From Sporomusa sphaeroides DSM 2875 (GTDB taxonomy: Bacteria > Bacillota > Negativicutes > Sporomusales > Sporomusaceae): a stretch of 64,000 bases of DNA. Position 1 is the stretch's first letter. The number at the start of each line of letters is the position of its first letter. Below are positions 1 to 8,803 of the stretch, piece after piece. The notes beneath the pieces are model-generated. The model was not told the origin of the DNA, made no database searches, and saw only the letters and a program-made list of their open reading frames with translations. Both the position numbers and the translations under genes were made by a program. The stretch lies in NCBI RefSeq assembly GCF_001941975.2, contig NZ_CP146991.1:3407001-3471000 (forward strand), in the 5' to 3' direction.

Positions 1-143
1 ACGAGTTAATTCTGAAAGCCGTCGCCGAACACAAAACCTTACAAGAAGCAGCCAATCATCTGGGAATAGGGAGATCAACCCTCACCCGCAAGCTGAAAAA
101 AATCCGTGAAAGCCAGCTATCGGATTCTCTTCCAACGCTATAG
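1..143 (+). CDS. C-terminal tail of a Fis-type HTH transcriptional regulator (partial)
   Basis: Only the last 46 codons are in the window; the 5' part lies upstream. Reading from base 3, the tail ends in a Fis-type helix-turn-helix (LQEAANHLGIGRSTLTRKLK) and stops at TAG 141-143. This HTH type typically closes sigma-54-dependent activators (PAS/AAA+/Fis), so that is the likeliest parent protein. The AAA+ domain and sensor are not visible, so target and effector cannot be named. The gene converges on the minus-strand transporter at 315-1646, with a shared hairpin between them. Confidence 0.75.
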   Translation, partial: ELILKAVAEHKTLQEAANHLGIGRSTLTRKLKKIRESQLSDSLPTL

Positions 144-189
144 GTCAATTATAGCCGGTGATGAAACTTATACTTTCTGTTAAGATAAA

Positions 190-216
190 AATACCCGGCC
201 TATAAGGCCGGGTATT
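190..216 (-). terminator. Intrinsic terminator between converging genes
   Basis: A perfect 12-bp stem (190-201 with 205-216) has a 3-nt loop. On the minus strand it is followed by TTTTTATCTT, so it ends the transporter transcript. It may also stop the plus-strand regulator, but the U-run there is poor. Confidence 0.8.
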
Positions 217-314
217 CCTGCTATTTGGTGGTGGATGGTTCGCGGTTCTTTCCTCTGATTTCTTGCCAATAAAGCGGAGCATGGTTTTACTGTCGTTTTG
301 TCCTTCTATAGGAT

Positions 315-1646
315 TTAACTGCTGATTTCATCCAGCGTCCGGCCTTTGGTCTCCTCACCAAACAGCCATACGGCAATCGCCACAGCCAGCATGACGCCGG
401 TGAACATGGTAAATACTTGTTCCATTCCCTGCTGGCCGGCAATCATGTAACCGACAATAGTCGGTGCCAATATCCCGCCGAACCGGCCGACTGCCGCCGC
501 CCAGCCTGAGCCAAAGGCCCGTATCCGGGTGGGATACAGTTCCGGGGTATACGTATAGACGACACCCCAGGCGCCGAGATTGAAGAACGACATCAGGCTG
601 CCCCAGAGAAGCACGACTTCGGCACTGCCGCCTTGACCGAAGAAATAAGCGCTGACCGCACTCATCGCCAAATAGATCGCCAGAGTTGCTTTCCGGCCGA
701 TACGGTCAACCAGGTAAGCCGCACTAAAATAACCGGGCAATTGCGCCACCGTCATAATTAATACATATTCAAAGGTCTTAATTACCGTATGCCCCTGCTG
801 AACCATCAGCGACGGCAGCCAGGTAAAAATACCATAATAGGAGTAAACAATGCCAAACCAGATAATCCAGAGCATAATTGTACGTTTGGCAAACCGGGGA
901 GTCCATAGTTCCTTAAACACCACCTTAGTGCCGGCAGGTTCTACAGTGGTGTTAGACATAGCCGCAGGCTGTACAACTGACTCAACCCCTGCCGACTGTT
1001 CTATTTTGCCGACAATCGCCAGAGCCTCCTGCTGGCGTCCCTTATCCATGAGGAAGCGAATGGATTCAGGCATGGCCAATCTGATAAAAAACACATACAG
1101 CGCCGGCAGCGCACCAATGAAAAAGGCCATCTGCCAGCCGTACCGGGGAATAATAAAGTAAGAGATGAGTGCTGCTGCCAACCAGCCGGCCGCCCAGAAG
1201 CTTTCCAATAAGACAATGAACCGCCCCCGGCTGGCAGGCGGCGAATATTCGGCCATGAGTGTTGCCGCTACCGGCAGTTCTCCCCCCAGACCAAAACCTA
1301 CCAGAAATCTAAAAAAAAGTAAAGATTCATAATTCCAGGCCAGTCCGCACAAGCCGGTAGCTACACTATAAATAACCAAAGTAACCGAAAATACCGTTTT
1401 ACGCCCAAACCGATCGGCCGCCGAACCGGCAAGTACCGCACCGACTGCCATTCCCAGCAGTCCCATGCTGCCGATAAAACCCATTTGCGTGGCAGATAAT
1501 CCCCACTCCTTTGCCAATACAGGCAGCACAAAAGCAATAATGCCTGTATCCATAGCGTCAAATAACCAGCCTAATCCGGTCAAAACCAGCAGCTTATAAT
1601 GAAAGCGACTAACCGGAATCCGCTCTAACCGATGTATTATATCCAT
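315..1646 (-). CDS. niaP: MFS transporter, probable niacin permease NiaP
   Basis: This is a 443-residue major facilitator protein with about 12 membrane segments in the cytoplasmic membrane. The N-terminal GWLFDAMDTGI (about 26-36) and loop 2-3 motif GSAADRFGRK (74-83) fit the NiaP/sugar-porter branch, and a second DRIGRK occurs after the central loop. NiaP takes up nicotinate or nicotinamide for NAD salvage. Substrate assignment rests mainly on the next upstream gene, the niacin-sensing repressor NiaR, and on a TGTC-rich element at the promoter. An aromatic-acid substrate remains possible. The gene has its own sigma-A promoter and terminator, so it is monocistronic. Confidence 0.65.
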   Translation of the reverse strand: MDIIHRLERIPVSRFHYKLLVLTGLGWLFDAMDTGIIAFVLPVLAKEWGLSATQMGFIGSMGLLGMAVGAVLAGSAADRFGRKTVFSVTLVIYSVATGLCGLAWNYESLLFFRFLVGFGLGGELPVAATLMAEYSPPASRGRFIVLLESFWAAGWLAAALISYFIIPRYGWQMAFFIGALPALYVFFIRLAMPESIRFLMDKGRQQEALAIVGKIEQSAGVESVVQPAAMSNTTVEPAGTKVVFKELWTPRFAKRTIMLWIIWFGIVYSYYGIFTWLPSLMVQQGHTVIKTFEYVLIMTVAQLPGYFSAAYLVDRIGRKATLAIYLAMSAVSAYFFGQGGSAEVVLLWGSLMSFFNLGAWGVVYTYTPELYPTRIRAFGSGWAAAVGRFGGILAPTIVGYMIAGQQGMEQVFTMFTGVMLAVAIAVWLFGEETKGRTLDEISS

Positions 1647-1660
1647 ACCAGAACCCCCAA

Positions 1661-1714
1661 TGTCTTTACAACTGTCTTGTCAGCTATTATAGCTCTCTTC
1701 TGCGTGAAAGACAA
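1661..1714 (-). promoter_or_regulatory. Sigma-A promoter with candidate NiaR operator for the transporter
   Basis: On the minus strand there is TTGTCT (1709-1714), a 17-nt spacer and a perfect TATAAT (1686-1691). Directly downstream, at about the start of transcription, lies CTGACAAGACAG followed by TTGTAAAGACA (1661-1684). This GACA/TGTC-rich element is placed where a repressor would block initiation. Binding by NiaR is inferred from position and neighbourhood; I cannot confirm the family consensus here. Confidence 0.6.
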
Positions 1715-1782
1715 CTACTTTTTTAAAAAAACCAATAAATAATCTGCGGCCTACTTAGTGTTAGCAGCAAGGCTAAAAAAAC

Positions 1783-1814
1783 AACGCTGTCAGCTTCCGT
1801 AAACTGACAGCGTT
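1783..1814 (-). terminator. Intrinsic terminator of niaR
   Basis: An 11-bp perfect stem (1783-1793 with 1804-1814) is followed on the minus strand by TTGTTTTTTTA. It separates the niaR transcript from the transporter gene downstream. Confidence 0.9.
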
Positions 1815-1829
1815 TCATTATAACCAGAG

Positions 1830-2348
1830 TTAGTACAGCAATATTCCGGTTTTCTTAAGCTCTGCTGCAATTTTTTGCATAATTTCCGTTGATGCGGCTT
1901 CCACTGTATGCAAATGCACACCACCGGTAACAAGAGAAAGCGGTGCAGCCCCGCCTTCTGCTGATTTGTGTAAAAACTCGGCTAAGTCACGCCGGGAAGC
2001 CAGCATTAAGTTGGCTTTAATCTCCCCATATACCGGATGCTCCACACTGACATCAAGTACCTTGCCGCCATTATCAATAATTATTGCCAGTTCTTCCCCC
2101 ATCTGCTCAACGCCATGACGGCAGGCAAATTTGGCGGTAATAACCGCCGGGGCGGCAGTCGCCGGTAACATAACATAACCCTGAGGAGTAGCGTAGATAT
2201 CAAGCCCTGCTGCCCGCAAAATGGCGATATCCCCCACAATAACCTGCCGGCTTACTCCTAACTGTCTGGCCAGTATCGTACCGGTTATCGGCTGCCCGCT
2301 TGCTTTTAGCAAACCGGCAATTTTTTCACGCCGTTCTTTTGCTTCCAT
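1830..2348 (-). CDS. niaR: NiaR family niacin-responsive repressor (HTH + 3H domain)
   Basis: A 172-residue DNA-binding protein with an HTH_11 winged helix at about residues 5-60 and a 3H domain at about 80-170. The three signature histidines are visible in CRHGVEQMGEEL, VEHPVYGEI and GGVHLHTVEA. NiaR (YrxA) represses NAD synthesis and niacin uptake genes when nicotinic acid is present. The 3H domain binds metal and effector. The start ATG at 2348 is preferred over an in-frame codon at 2372 because GGGGGTG lies just upstream of it and family proteins begin near this point. Its likely target is the MFS gene next to it. Confidence 0.88.
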   Translation of the reverse strand: MEAKERREKIAGLLKASGQPITGTILARQLGVSRQVIVGDIAILRAAGLDIYATPQGYVMLPATAAPAVITAKFACRHGVEQMGEELAIIIDNGGKVLDVSVEHPVYGEIKANLMLASRRDLAEFLHKSAEGGAAPLSLVTGGVHLHTVEAASTEIMQKIAAELKKTGILLY

Positions 2349-2422
2349 ACCAACACCCCCGCTCCAAACCAACTCTGGTAAAACCGCAACTCCCCTCCGG
2401 CTGCGCTAGCATATATAACTAT

Positions 2423-2451
2423 ATTATACACCAAAAATCTAAACTTGGCAG
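2423..2451 (-). promoter_or_regulatory. Possible sigma-A promoter of niaR
   Basis: On the minus strand there is CTGCCA (2446-2451), a 17-nt spacer and TATAAT (2423-2428). The -35 is weak (4 of 6). It begins right after the kinase stop codon, so niaR may have its own start or share a transcript with the kinase. Confidence 0.45.
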
Positions 2452-2455
2452 ACTA

Positions 2456-4081
2456 CTAACAGCATATCGCCTCAACAGCTTCATCTTCAACAGCCGCCGG
2501 CAAAAACACGGTAAATGTCGTTTTCCCCTGCTCACTAAAAACCTTGATAGTCCCGCCATGATTTTGGATTATGCGATAACATACCGAAAGCCCTAGACCA
2601 GAACCAGTTTCTTTAGTAGTAAAAAAGGGAGTTCCCAGTTTTTCGACAACTGCTGCCGCAATGCCTTCACCATTATCCTCCACCGTCACTGCCAGCATAT
2701 CCTGCTGTCTGCTGACGGCAAGACTGATAATGCCGGCAAACGGCACAGCTTCTATGGCATTTTTTAATAAATTAATAAATACCTGTTTCAATTGCGATAT
2801 ATCACCAAAAGTCAAACAGTGCTCCTGAGGCAGCTGCAATTGCAAGGTAATATTTTTAGTATGCAATTGGCTTTCCATAAGTAAAACTACATTTTCTAAT
2901 AGTTTACAGATATTTACTTCTTCAAACACCGGTTCCTTGAGCGGACGCGCCAGCATTTGAAATTCGCTGATCAGATTATCAATCCGTCCAATTTCGGCAA
3001 GCACAATTTCCAGGTGCTCCGGCGTTGGCGGTTTGTCGGTACGGCGGGTCATAAGCTGAATAAAGCCCTTTATGGAGGTAAGCGGGTTCCTGATTTCGTG
3101 AGCAATTCCAGCCGCCAACTGGTTAACACACTTCATGCGCTCCAGTCTGAGCTGCTCACGCTCCCGCTCATGGCGTTTTGCCTGCCGCCACACACCATAC
3201 AAGAGGCCAATGCAAACCAAGAGCAGCAGGAGATTCTCTACATCATCCATGGATTCTCGCAGCACTCTGGCATATACAACATGCAGAGGCACCGCCGTTG
3301 CCACCTGCCATGTGGCATTATTCAAAGCAGTATGTATCAGCAGCTTGTCTACCCCATCCACCATCGAATTAAATTGCACTACACCTTCTCCGTTAAACAA
3401 CAAGCCACTTAGCTGATCTTTTAATAAAGAGTTTTCCGGATACAATTCAGCCAGACGCGAATGATAAATAAACTGGCCGCTGGCATCCAGAATGAAGATA
3501 TACTGACACTCGGCTATATTTCCCTGGAAAAGCGCCATCGACATATCACTAATCGGCACATAAGCTACCAATATTGCAATAACCTTATTCTCATTCATAA
3601 CAGGAACCCGCAAGTTTATATAAGCGTTTTCCAGGCTCTGATGCACGATCCTGCCAGATATCTCTGTCCGCCCTGCCAGTGGCGCGGTAAACGTCTCCAC
3701 CAGCTTCGGATCGCCGGCCGCAGACGGTACAGAACCGGAGTTGGAGTAATAATCAGCAATTAAGTTACCCTTCGGATCAAATACAGCAACATTATCTACT
3801 CCCAATACTGCGGCGGCTGACAGCAAATCACTGCGAACCCGTTCCACTTCAAGGCTGCGTACATTAGGAGAACCGGCTAACACTTTCAGACCTATTAATT
3901 TAGTATCAAAATACAAGTTCAAATACTCGGCAACTGTAGCCAGCTGTTCCCGTTCAGTTGCCACTACATTTTGGTATTGATAATTATAATAATTTACAAT
4001 AAGTCCACTCATTATTACCAAAAGTCCTATACCAACAAACAGCATCGCTACGGTATGTTTAGATTTGGAAAGCTGCACCAA
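2456..4081 (-). CDS. Membrane sensor histidine kinase, orphan
   Basis: A 541-residue kinase. The N-terminal membrane segment (about 12-30) is followed by an extracytoplasmic Cache-like sensor region, with DASGQFIYHS and FDPKGNLIADYY typical of these folds. A second membrane segment lies near 280-300. The HisKA box AAGIAHEIRNPLTSIKG carries the phospho-acceptor at about His328. The HATPase domain follows, with N-box LLKNAIEA, DNGEGI and GSGLGLSVCYRII. No response regulator is adjacent. This domain plan is shared by Spo0F/Spo0A-directed sporulation kinases, which is one possible role but unproven. The start is TTG 4081 (or GTG 4078) after AGGTGGTG. Confidence 0.88.
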   Translation of the reverse strand: MVQLSKSKHTVAMLFVGIGLLVIMSGLIVNYYNYQYQNVVATEREQLATVAEYLNLYFDTKLIGLKVLAGSPNVRSLEVERVRSDLLSAAAVLGVDNVAVFDPKGNLIADYYSNSGSVPSAAGDPKLVETFTAPLAGRTEISGRIVHQSLENAYINLRVPVMNENKVIAILVAYVPISDMSMALFQGNIAECQYIFILDASGQFIYHSRLAELYPENSLLKDQLSGLLFNGEGVVQFNSMVDGVDKLLIHTALNNATWQVATAVPLHVVYARVLRESMDDVENLLLLLVCIGLLYGVWRQAKRHEREREQLRLERMKCVNQLAAGIAHEIRNPLTSIKGFIQLMTRRTDKPPTPEHLEIVLAEIGRIDNLISEFQMLARPLKEPVFEEVNICKLLENVVLLMESQLHTKNITLQLQLPQEHCLTFGDISQLKQVFINLLKNAIEAVPFAGIISLAVSRQQDMLAVTVEDNGEGIAAAVVEKLGTPFFTTKETGSGLGLSVCYRIIQNHGGTIKVFSEQGKTTFTVFLPAAVEDEAVEAICC

Positions 4082-4169
4082 ATTTCACCACCTTTTTGAC
4101 ATGATTCGCCAAAATTCATACTTTTCCTGCAAGTTACGGCGTTGGTGTGCTTTTTCACAAGCAAAAAAC

Positions 4170-4209
4170 AGAAAAGCTTCAGATATATTATGATATCTGA
4201 AGCTTTTCT
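4170..4209 (-). terminator. Terminator of the tRNA transcript
   Basis: A 17-bp perfect stem (4170-4186 with 4193-4209) with a 6-nt loop is followed on the minus strand by TGTTTTTTGC. It directly follows the last tRNA. Confidence 0.93.
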
Positions 4210-4210
4210 A

Positions 4211-4286
<76 letters not shown>

Positions 4287-4290
4287 ATTA

Positions 4291-4365
4291 TGGTGACCCG
4301 TAGGGGATTCGAACCCCTGATACCGCCGTGAAAGGGCGGTGTCTTAACCGCTTGACCAACGGGCC
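4291..4365 (-). tRNA. tRNA-Glu (anticodon UUC)
   Basis: The acceptor stem GGCCCGT pairs with ACGGGTC with one G-U pair. The anticodon loop is CTTTCAC, the T arm is GGGGTTCGAATCCCC, and CCA is encoded. It is the middle gene of the tRNA cluster. Confidence 0.96.
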
Positions 4366-4368
4366 ATA

Positions 4369-4444
4369 TGGCTCCTCGAGTAGGACTCGAACCTACGACA
4401 AATCGGTTAACAGCCGATTGCTCTACCGACTGAGCTATCGAGGA
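4369..4444 (-). tRNA. tRNA-Asn (anticodon GUU)
   Basis: The acceptor stem is TCCTCGA/TCGAGGA with discriminator G and encoded CCA. The anticodon loop CTGTTAA gives GUU. It is the first gene of the cluster and directly follows the promoter at 4463-4491. Confidence 0.96.
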
Positions 4445-4462
4445 ATTATTATGACATAATGA

Positions 4463-4491
4463 ATTATATACTAGGAAAAATAAAATTGCAA
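4463..4491 (-). promoter_or_regulatory. Sigma-A promoter of the tRNA cluster
   Basis: TTGCAA (4486-4491), a 17-nt spacer and a perfect TATAAT (4463-4468) sit about 18 nt before the tRNA-Asn 5' end. Confidence 0.85.
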
Positions 4492-4600
4492 GCACTTACG
4501 GCATTTTTTTTATGTAATAGGCCAATAAATGCAAAGGATATTTTTGCTAAAACATCAAATACTGATATAGATAGTTAACAAACTGTAAGGAGGTCGTATT

Positions 4601-5713
4601 TTGGATCCAAGAGTCAAAACTCTCGGCAAAAACCTGATTGGCTATTCAACCAGCCTCAAGCCAGGCGAAAAAATATTAATTGAAATGTATGACGATGCTC
4701 TCCCTCTGGCAAAAGCCCTTGTTGATGAAGCTTACGCCGCCGGCGGCATCCCTTTTCTCGAAATAAAAAACAGTCAGTTACAGCGCGCGCTGCTGATGAG
4801 CGCCTCTGTGGAACAACTGAAATTAGCCGGCTCCTGGGAACAGGCCCGGATGAAAGAGATGGATGCTTATATTGCCATCAGAGCCAGTTTTAATATTACC
4901 GAAATGGCTGACGTCCCCTCTGCTCAACTGCAAAGCTACCAGCAAAACTGGGTTAAGCCTGTACACCTTGACATCCGCGTTCCCGACACCAAATGGTGCA
5001 TTTTACGCTGGCCTAATGCCTCTATGGCACAACTGGCTAACAGCAGCACCGAAGCCTTTGAAGAGTTCTATTTCAATGTCTGCAACCTTGACTATGCCAA
5101 AATGGCCAAAGCTATGGACCCCTTAATTGAGCTTATGGAAAAAACCGATAAAGTCAAAATTACCGGCCCCGGCACCGATCTCACCTTTTCCATAAAAGGC
5201 ATTCCGGCTGTAAAATGCTCCGGACTCAGAAATATACCGGACGGCGAAGTCTATACCGCGCCTGTCAAAGATTCGGTAAACGGCGTACTGACCTATAATA
5301 CGCCGGCAGTATATCAAGGCTTCACCTACGAAAATATCAGCCTGGAATTCCAAAACGGCAAAATCGTCAAGGCTACTGCCAATAACAGCGAAAAAATCAA
5401 TAAAATTTTTGACACCGATGAAGGCTCCCGCTATATTGGCGAATTTGCCCTGGGCGTTAATCCCTATATTGAAACCCCGATGAAAGATACCCTCTTTGAT
5501 GAAAAAATCAAAGGCAGCTTCCACTTTACTCCTGGTAATGCCTATGACGTCGCCTTTAACGGCAACAAATCAGCCATTCACTGGGATCTTGTCTGCATTC
5601 AAAATCCCGAATACGGCGGCGGTGAAATCTACTTTGACGACAAGCTCATCCGCAAAGACGGGCGGTTCGTATTGTCTGCACTGGAGGGGCTAAATCCAGA
5701 AAACCTGATGTAG
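4601..5713 (+). CDS. M29-family aminopeptidase
   Basis: A 370-residue cytoplasmic metallopeptidase of the AmpS/AmpT (M29) type. It removes N-terminal residues from peptides using two divalent metals. Family-like features are PGEKILIEM near the N terminus, the GTDLTFSIKG strand pair, the IPDGEVYTAPVKDSVNG metal-ligand region around 210-225, and the C-terminal FTPGNAYDVAFNGNKSAIHWDLV with the late H-W-D ligands. The start is TTG 4601, six bases after a perfect AAGGAGGT (4587-4594). It stands alone, diverges from the tRNA cluster and converges with speE across a shared terminator. Confidence 0.9.
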   Translation: MDPRVKTLGKNLIGYSTSLKPGEKILIEMYDDALPLAKALVDEAYAAGGIPFLEIKNSQLQRALLMSASVEQLKLAGSWEQARMKEMDAYIAIRASFNITEMADVPSAQLQSYQQNWVKPVHLDIRVPDTKWCILRWPNASMAQLANSSTEAFEEFYFNVCNLDYAKMAKAMDPLIELMEKTDKVKITGPGTDLTFSIKGIPAVKCSGLRNIPDGEVYTAPVKDSVNGVLTYNTPAVYQGFTYENISLEFQNGKIVKATANNSEKINKIFDTDEGSRYIGEFALGVNPYIETPMKDTLFDEKIKGSFHFTPGNAYDVAFNGNKSAIHWDLVCIQNPEYGGGEIYFDDKLIRKDGRFVLSALEGLNPENLM

Positions 5714-5735
5714 TTTATTGTGTCCGTAAATTACT

Positions 5736-5825
5736 AAAAGCGAGATTGCCTCACAAAAGCCTGCATGACCGGCAGCCTTCCTTTCCCGCCGTCATTAGCA
5801 GCAATGGTGTGGCAATCTCGCTTTT
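5736..5825. terminator. Bidirectional terminator-like hairpin with a long loop
   Basis: A 15-bp perfect stem (5736-5750 with 5811-5825) encloses 60 nt. It starts with AAAA and ends with TTTT, so it serves the converging aminopeptidase and speE transcripts. Confidence 0.75.
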
Positions 5826-5839
5826 TCCGTACACGTAAG

Positions 5840-6676
5840 CTACTTCAATAATTCCCGCACAAAGTTCGGCAGGGAAAAACAGCTTTTTTGAATATCCCGG
5901 TTATAGTAGCGTGTATCGGCAATCTCCGGTATCCGGGAGATGTCGACTGTCGCCGGGTCATACTGCTTGGAACCGATGGTAAAGCAGTGCAGGCCGCTCG
6001 GGTAGATCGGAATATTGGCCAGGTACAGGCGCGTGATCGGGAACAGTGAGGAGATATCTGTTTGCAGCCGTTTTATCAATTCCTGATGATAAAACGGCGA
6101 CTCGGTCTGCTGTACAAACAGGCCATCGGCTTTCAAGGCCTTATGTACATTCTCGTAGAAGGCATGGGTGAACAGGCCTTCACCGGGACCAATAGGATCA
6201 GAACAATCAACAATGATGACATCGTATTTGTTTTCCACTTCCTGCATGTGCTTAATGCCGTCACCAATTGTAAGACGCAGCTTCGGATGGTTTACATTGA
6301 GCGCCACACTGATTTCCGGTAAATACTTTTTACAAACCTCAACTACCGTACCATCAATCTCTACCATCTCCGCCACTTCGACCGACTGATGCTTAACCAC
6401 TTCACGAATCGTACCGCCGTCACCACCACCGATAACCAGGACAGTCTTAGGGTTAGGATGTACACATAGCGGCACATGGGCAATCATTTCATGGTAGATA
6501 TACTCATCCACAATGGATGTTTGGAAAACACCGTCTAATACCAGCATCCGGCCGAATTCGTATGAATCGATTACCGCAATCTCCTGAAACTGCGACCGGC
6601 CTGTATAAAGAGTCTCTTTTATCCTGACGGTAAGTCCCAGGTTTTCAGTTTGATATTCTGTAAACCATAACTCCAT
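5840..6676 (-). CDS. speE: Spermidine synthase
   Basis: A 278-residue cytoplasmic aminopropyltransferase. It transfers aminopropyl from decarboxylated SAM to putrescine to give spermidine. The Rossmann motif VLVIGGGDGGTIREV is at about 79-93, followed by the acidic MVEIDGTVVEVCKKYLP, IVDCSDPIGPGEGLF with the catalytic aspartate region, and QTESPFYHQELI. Length matches the family. The start ATG 6676 follows AAGGAGG. No speD or speA/C gene is adjacent, so decarboxylated SAM and putrescine must come from elsewhere. Confidence 0.95.
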   Translation of the reverse strand: MELWFTEYQTENLGLTVRIKETLYTGRSQFQEIAVIDSYEFGRMLVLDGVFQTSIVDEYIYHEMIAHVPLCVHPNPKTVLVIGGGDGGTIREVVKHQSVEVAEMVEIDGTVVEVCKKYLPEISVALNVNHPKLRLTIGDGIKHMQEVENKYDVIIVDCSDPIGPGEGLFTHAFYENVHKALKADGLFVQQTESPFYHQELIKRLQTDISSLFPITRLYLANIPIYPSGLHCFTIGSKQYDPATVDISRIPEIADTRYYNRDIQKSCFSLPNFVRELLK

Positions 6677-6930
6677 GCATAGCTTCCTCCTTGCATTATT
6701 TTAGCTCTATACCTATTCTACCTTATATAATTTGTTTAAGCATAGATTTTATCATGCAAATTATTCTATTTTAAGACAAATCCGTGCAAAATAGCCAATA
6801 AAATTGAAATAGTTTTAGTTTATTGCAAAATTTGTACTTTCTTTCACAAAAATGTTAGTGTATAATAAGGCTATCAGGTCCAGTTACCTTTCTGCGTTTG
6901 ACTTATTATTCGAAGGGAGGGGGTGAGCTT

Positions 6931-7095
6931 GTGTTCAAGAATCTGGTGTTTTACCTGACATTGGCAATTGTCAGCCCGCTGTTTTTTGCGTTCTTGCTTT
7001 TGCTGATTTTTACCTCGCCGATTTGGTTTTTCATTACATTGCCCTATCACATCAGCCGACGCACCCAGCCTGAAGCTACAATTGCATTAGAGTAA
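6931..7095 (+). CDS. Small membrane protein of unknown function
   Basis: This is a 54-residue ORF. The start GTG 6931 is chosen because GGGAGGGGG (6914-6923) lies seven bases before it; an in-frame upstream start has no such site. The protein has one long or two short hydrophobic segments (about 5-42), broken by an S-P, and a polar C-terminal tail with RR. I do not recognise a family. It lies 200 bp upstream of the Wadjet operon in the same direction, followed by an inverted repeat, so it is probably a separate transcript. Association with Wadjet is unproven. Confidence 0.55.
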   Translation: MFKNLVFYLTLAIVSPLFFAFLLLLIFTSPIWFFITLPYHISRRTQPEATIALE

Positions 7096-7177
7096 AAAGC
7101 CTACAAAGCTCTTTCGTTGTTGATTCGTAAGTATTACGGATAAATGACAAAAGAGCCTTGTTCTTTTTATAGGCTTT
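7096..7177. repeat. Nested inverted repeat after the small membrane gene
   Basis: The outer arms AAAGCCTA (7096-7103) and TAGGCTTT (7170-7177) enclose inner arms GCTCTTT (7108-7114) and AAAGAGC (7150-7156). The structure starts at the stop codon. It could be a terminator or RNA-processing element, but no clean U-run follows. Confidence 0.45.
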
Positions 7178-7303
7178 CTGACCGGCATGCCCATGCTAAT
7201 TTTGTCCTGTTCCTGGCAATAATGAATAAAAGGATTTATGCCACAATACGCAGAAATTAACCTAAAAATAGAGCAATATTAGCAAATAGGAGCAGGTTTT
7301 ACT

Positions 7304-8776
7304 ATGTACGAACAACGGCTCAAGCCTATCACGGAAGCGGCCTATCTAACCGCAGAAAATGCCTGGCGTTACCGGAGTATATTACGCTTTTTTTATGTCC
7401 AGCACGAAAAACTAAAGCATTACCTGTATCCGGAAGATATCTATGCTTACTTAAAGCAGGATCCGTATTTCAGCGAATATACCGAAGACCAGTTACAGTC
7501 TGATTTAAAGCAGCTCAGCGACTGGAAAAACATCATTCCCCGCCAGGAAACCGGACGGGTGGCAACAATTGAAGACTTTAAAAAGAAAAAGTTCCGTTAT
7601 CAATGCACCCCTTATACCATTGAAATGGAACGGATGGTAGAAAGACTGCTTGAACTGGGACAATCCTTTGGCGGCTCGCTGGAAGCTACGTTGTTTGACA
7701 GACTGCTGGCGGCTTTACGGCGCTTTGCCGAAGAGGCCGGCAATCCGGATGGCGCTCAAATCAACCAAGCCTGGGAAGACGTCTACAGCTATTTCCGCAG
7801 GATTGTCGAAAACGCCTCCGATTATATCGCCTACCTGAAAAGTGAAAAAGTGGAAGAACGCATGATGAATGAAGCCTTTCTTGCCTATAAAGATGCGTTC
7901 GCCGAATACATCAGGCGCTTTATCCTGGGATTGCAGCATGCTTCCTATAATATTGAAACCCTGTTAAAACAAATTACGCCCGGGCAATTCACCCTGGCAG
8001 CCGAAAAAATTGCCGACTACCAGCTTAGTATTCCCCGTCTGGAGGAAAAAGCCGACCGCCCGCAGCTTATTGAACGCTGCCAGGACCAATGGACAAGCCT
8101 TAACGAATGGTTTTTCGGAACTTCAGGTCATGACAGCGAGCTGCTCTCCCTCGAACGGGAGACCACCGAAACTATCCGCCGGATCACCCGTTTCGCCCAG
8201 CGTCTGGGTGAACGGCAGCACGCTGTTCGCAGCCGCTACCGGGATTACCTTTATCTGGCTGCCTGGTTTGACCGTTTAGAGGATATCCGCACTGCCCATG
8301 AGCTGTCAGCCGTATTATTCGGCACGGCCGGCATCCGCCACATCTATGCCGAACCTGCCGAAAGCGAAGATATGTACAGCCTCATTTGGGATAATCCGCC
8401 GACAACCGTAACCGTAAAACCGAGCGTCAGTACCTACCGTGAGAAGCTCAAACCGGGTGCTGTCGTCAGCCGTACAGCGGAAAAAGCCGCCGCCCGGGCC
8501 GAATATATTAAAGAAAAAGCACAGGAACAGGCCTTAATTGACCGGCTCATTGACGGCAACCGCATTGTCATTGCCGCCTTGGGTGAACAAGCGCCGTTTA
8601 TTCGCAAAACACTGTTAAACTGGATTGGCAAATGCATGGCCAGTTCCACCCGTACCACCAAAACCGAAACAGGCCGGCAGATACGGCTTATCCGGCTGAG
8701 CGACCGCCAAATCACCCTCACCTGTCCTGACGGCAAATTAACCTTGCCCGACCTGGCCATTGAATTCTTGGCCTAA
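7304..8776 (+). CDS. jetA: Wadjet defence protein JetA (DUF2397 type)
   Basis: A 490-residue protein, the first of four overlapping or tightly spaced genes. The N terminus, with AYLTAENAWRYRSILRFF and LYPEDIYAYL, has the look of DUF2397/TIGR02677 proteins. These act as the kleisin-like (MukF-like) subunit of Wadjet. The rest is helical with charged stretches (about 100-330). In Wadjet, JetA, B and C form an SMC-like loop-extruding motor that recognises small circular DNA. The start ATG 7304 follows AGGAG. The operon order A-B-C-D is canonical. Subtype assignment to the DUF2397/2398/2399 (type II) class comes from sequence resemblance. Confidence 0.82.
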   Translation: MYEQRLKPITEAAYLTAENAWRYRSILRFFYVQHEKLKHYLYPEDIYAYLKQDPYFSEYTEDQLQSDLKQLSDWKNIIPRQETGRVATIEDFKKKKFRYQCTPYTIEMERMVERLLELGQSFGGSLEATLFDRLLAALRRFAEEAGNPDGAQINQAWEDVYSYFRRIVENASDYIAYLKSEKVEERMMNEAFLAYKDAFAEYIRRFILGLQHASYNIETLLKQITPGQFTLAAEKIADYQLSIPRLEEKADRPQLIERCQDQWTSLNEWFFGTSGHDSELLSLERETTETIRRITRFAQRLGERQHAVRSRYRDYLYLAAWFDRLEDIRTAHELSAVLFGTAGIRHIYAEPAESEDMYSLIWDNPPTTVTVKPSVSTYREKLKPGAVVSRTAEKAAARAEYIKEKAQEQALIDRLIDGNRIVIAALGEQAPFIRKTLLNWIGKCMASSTRTTKTETGRQIRLIRLSDRQITLTCPDGKLTLPDLAIEFLA

Positions 8777-8803
8777 GTTTGATTAAGACAAAGGAGTATC
8801 CTT

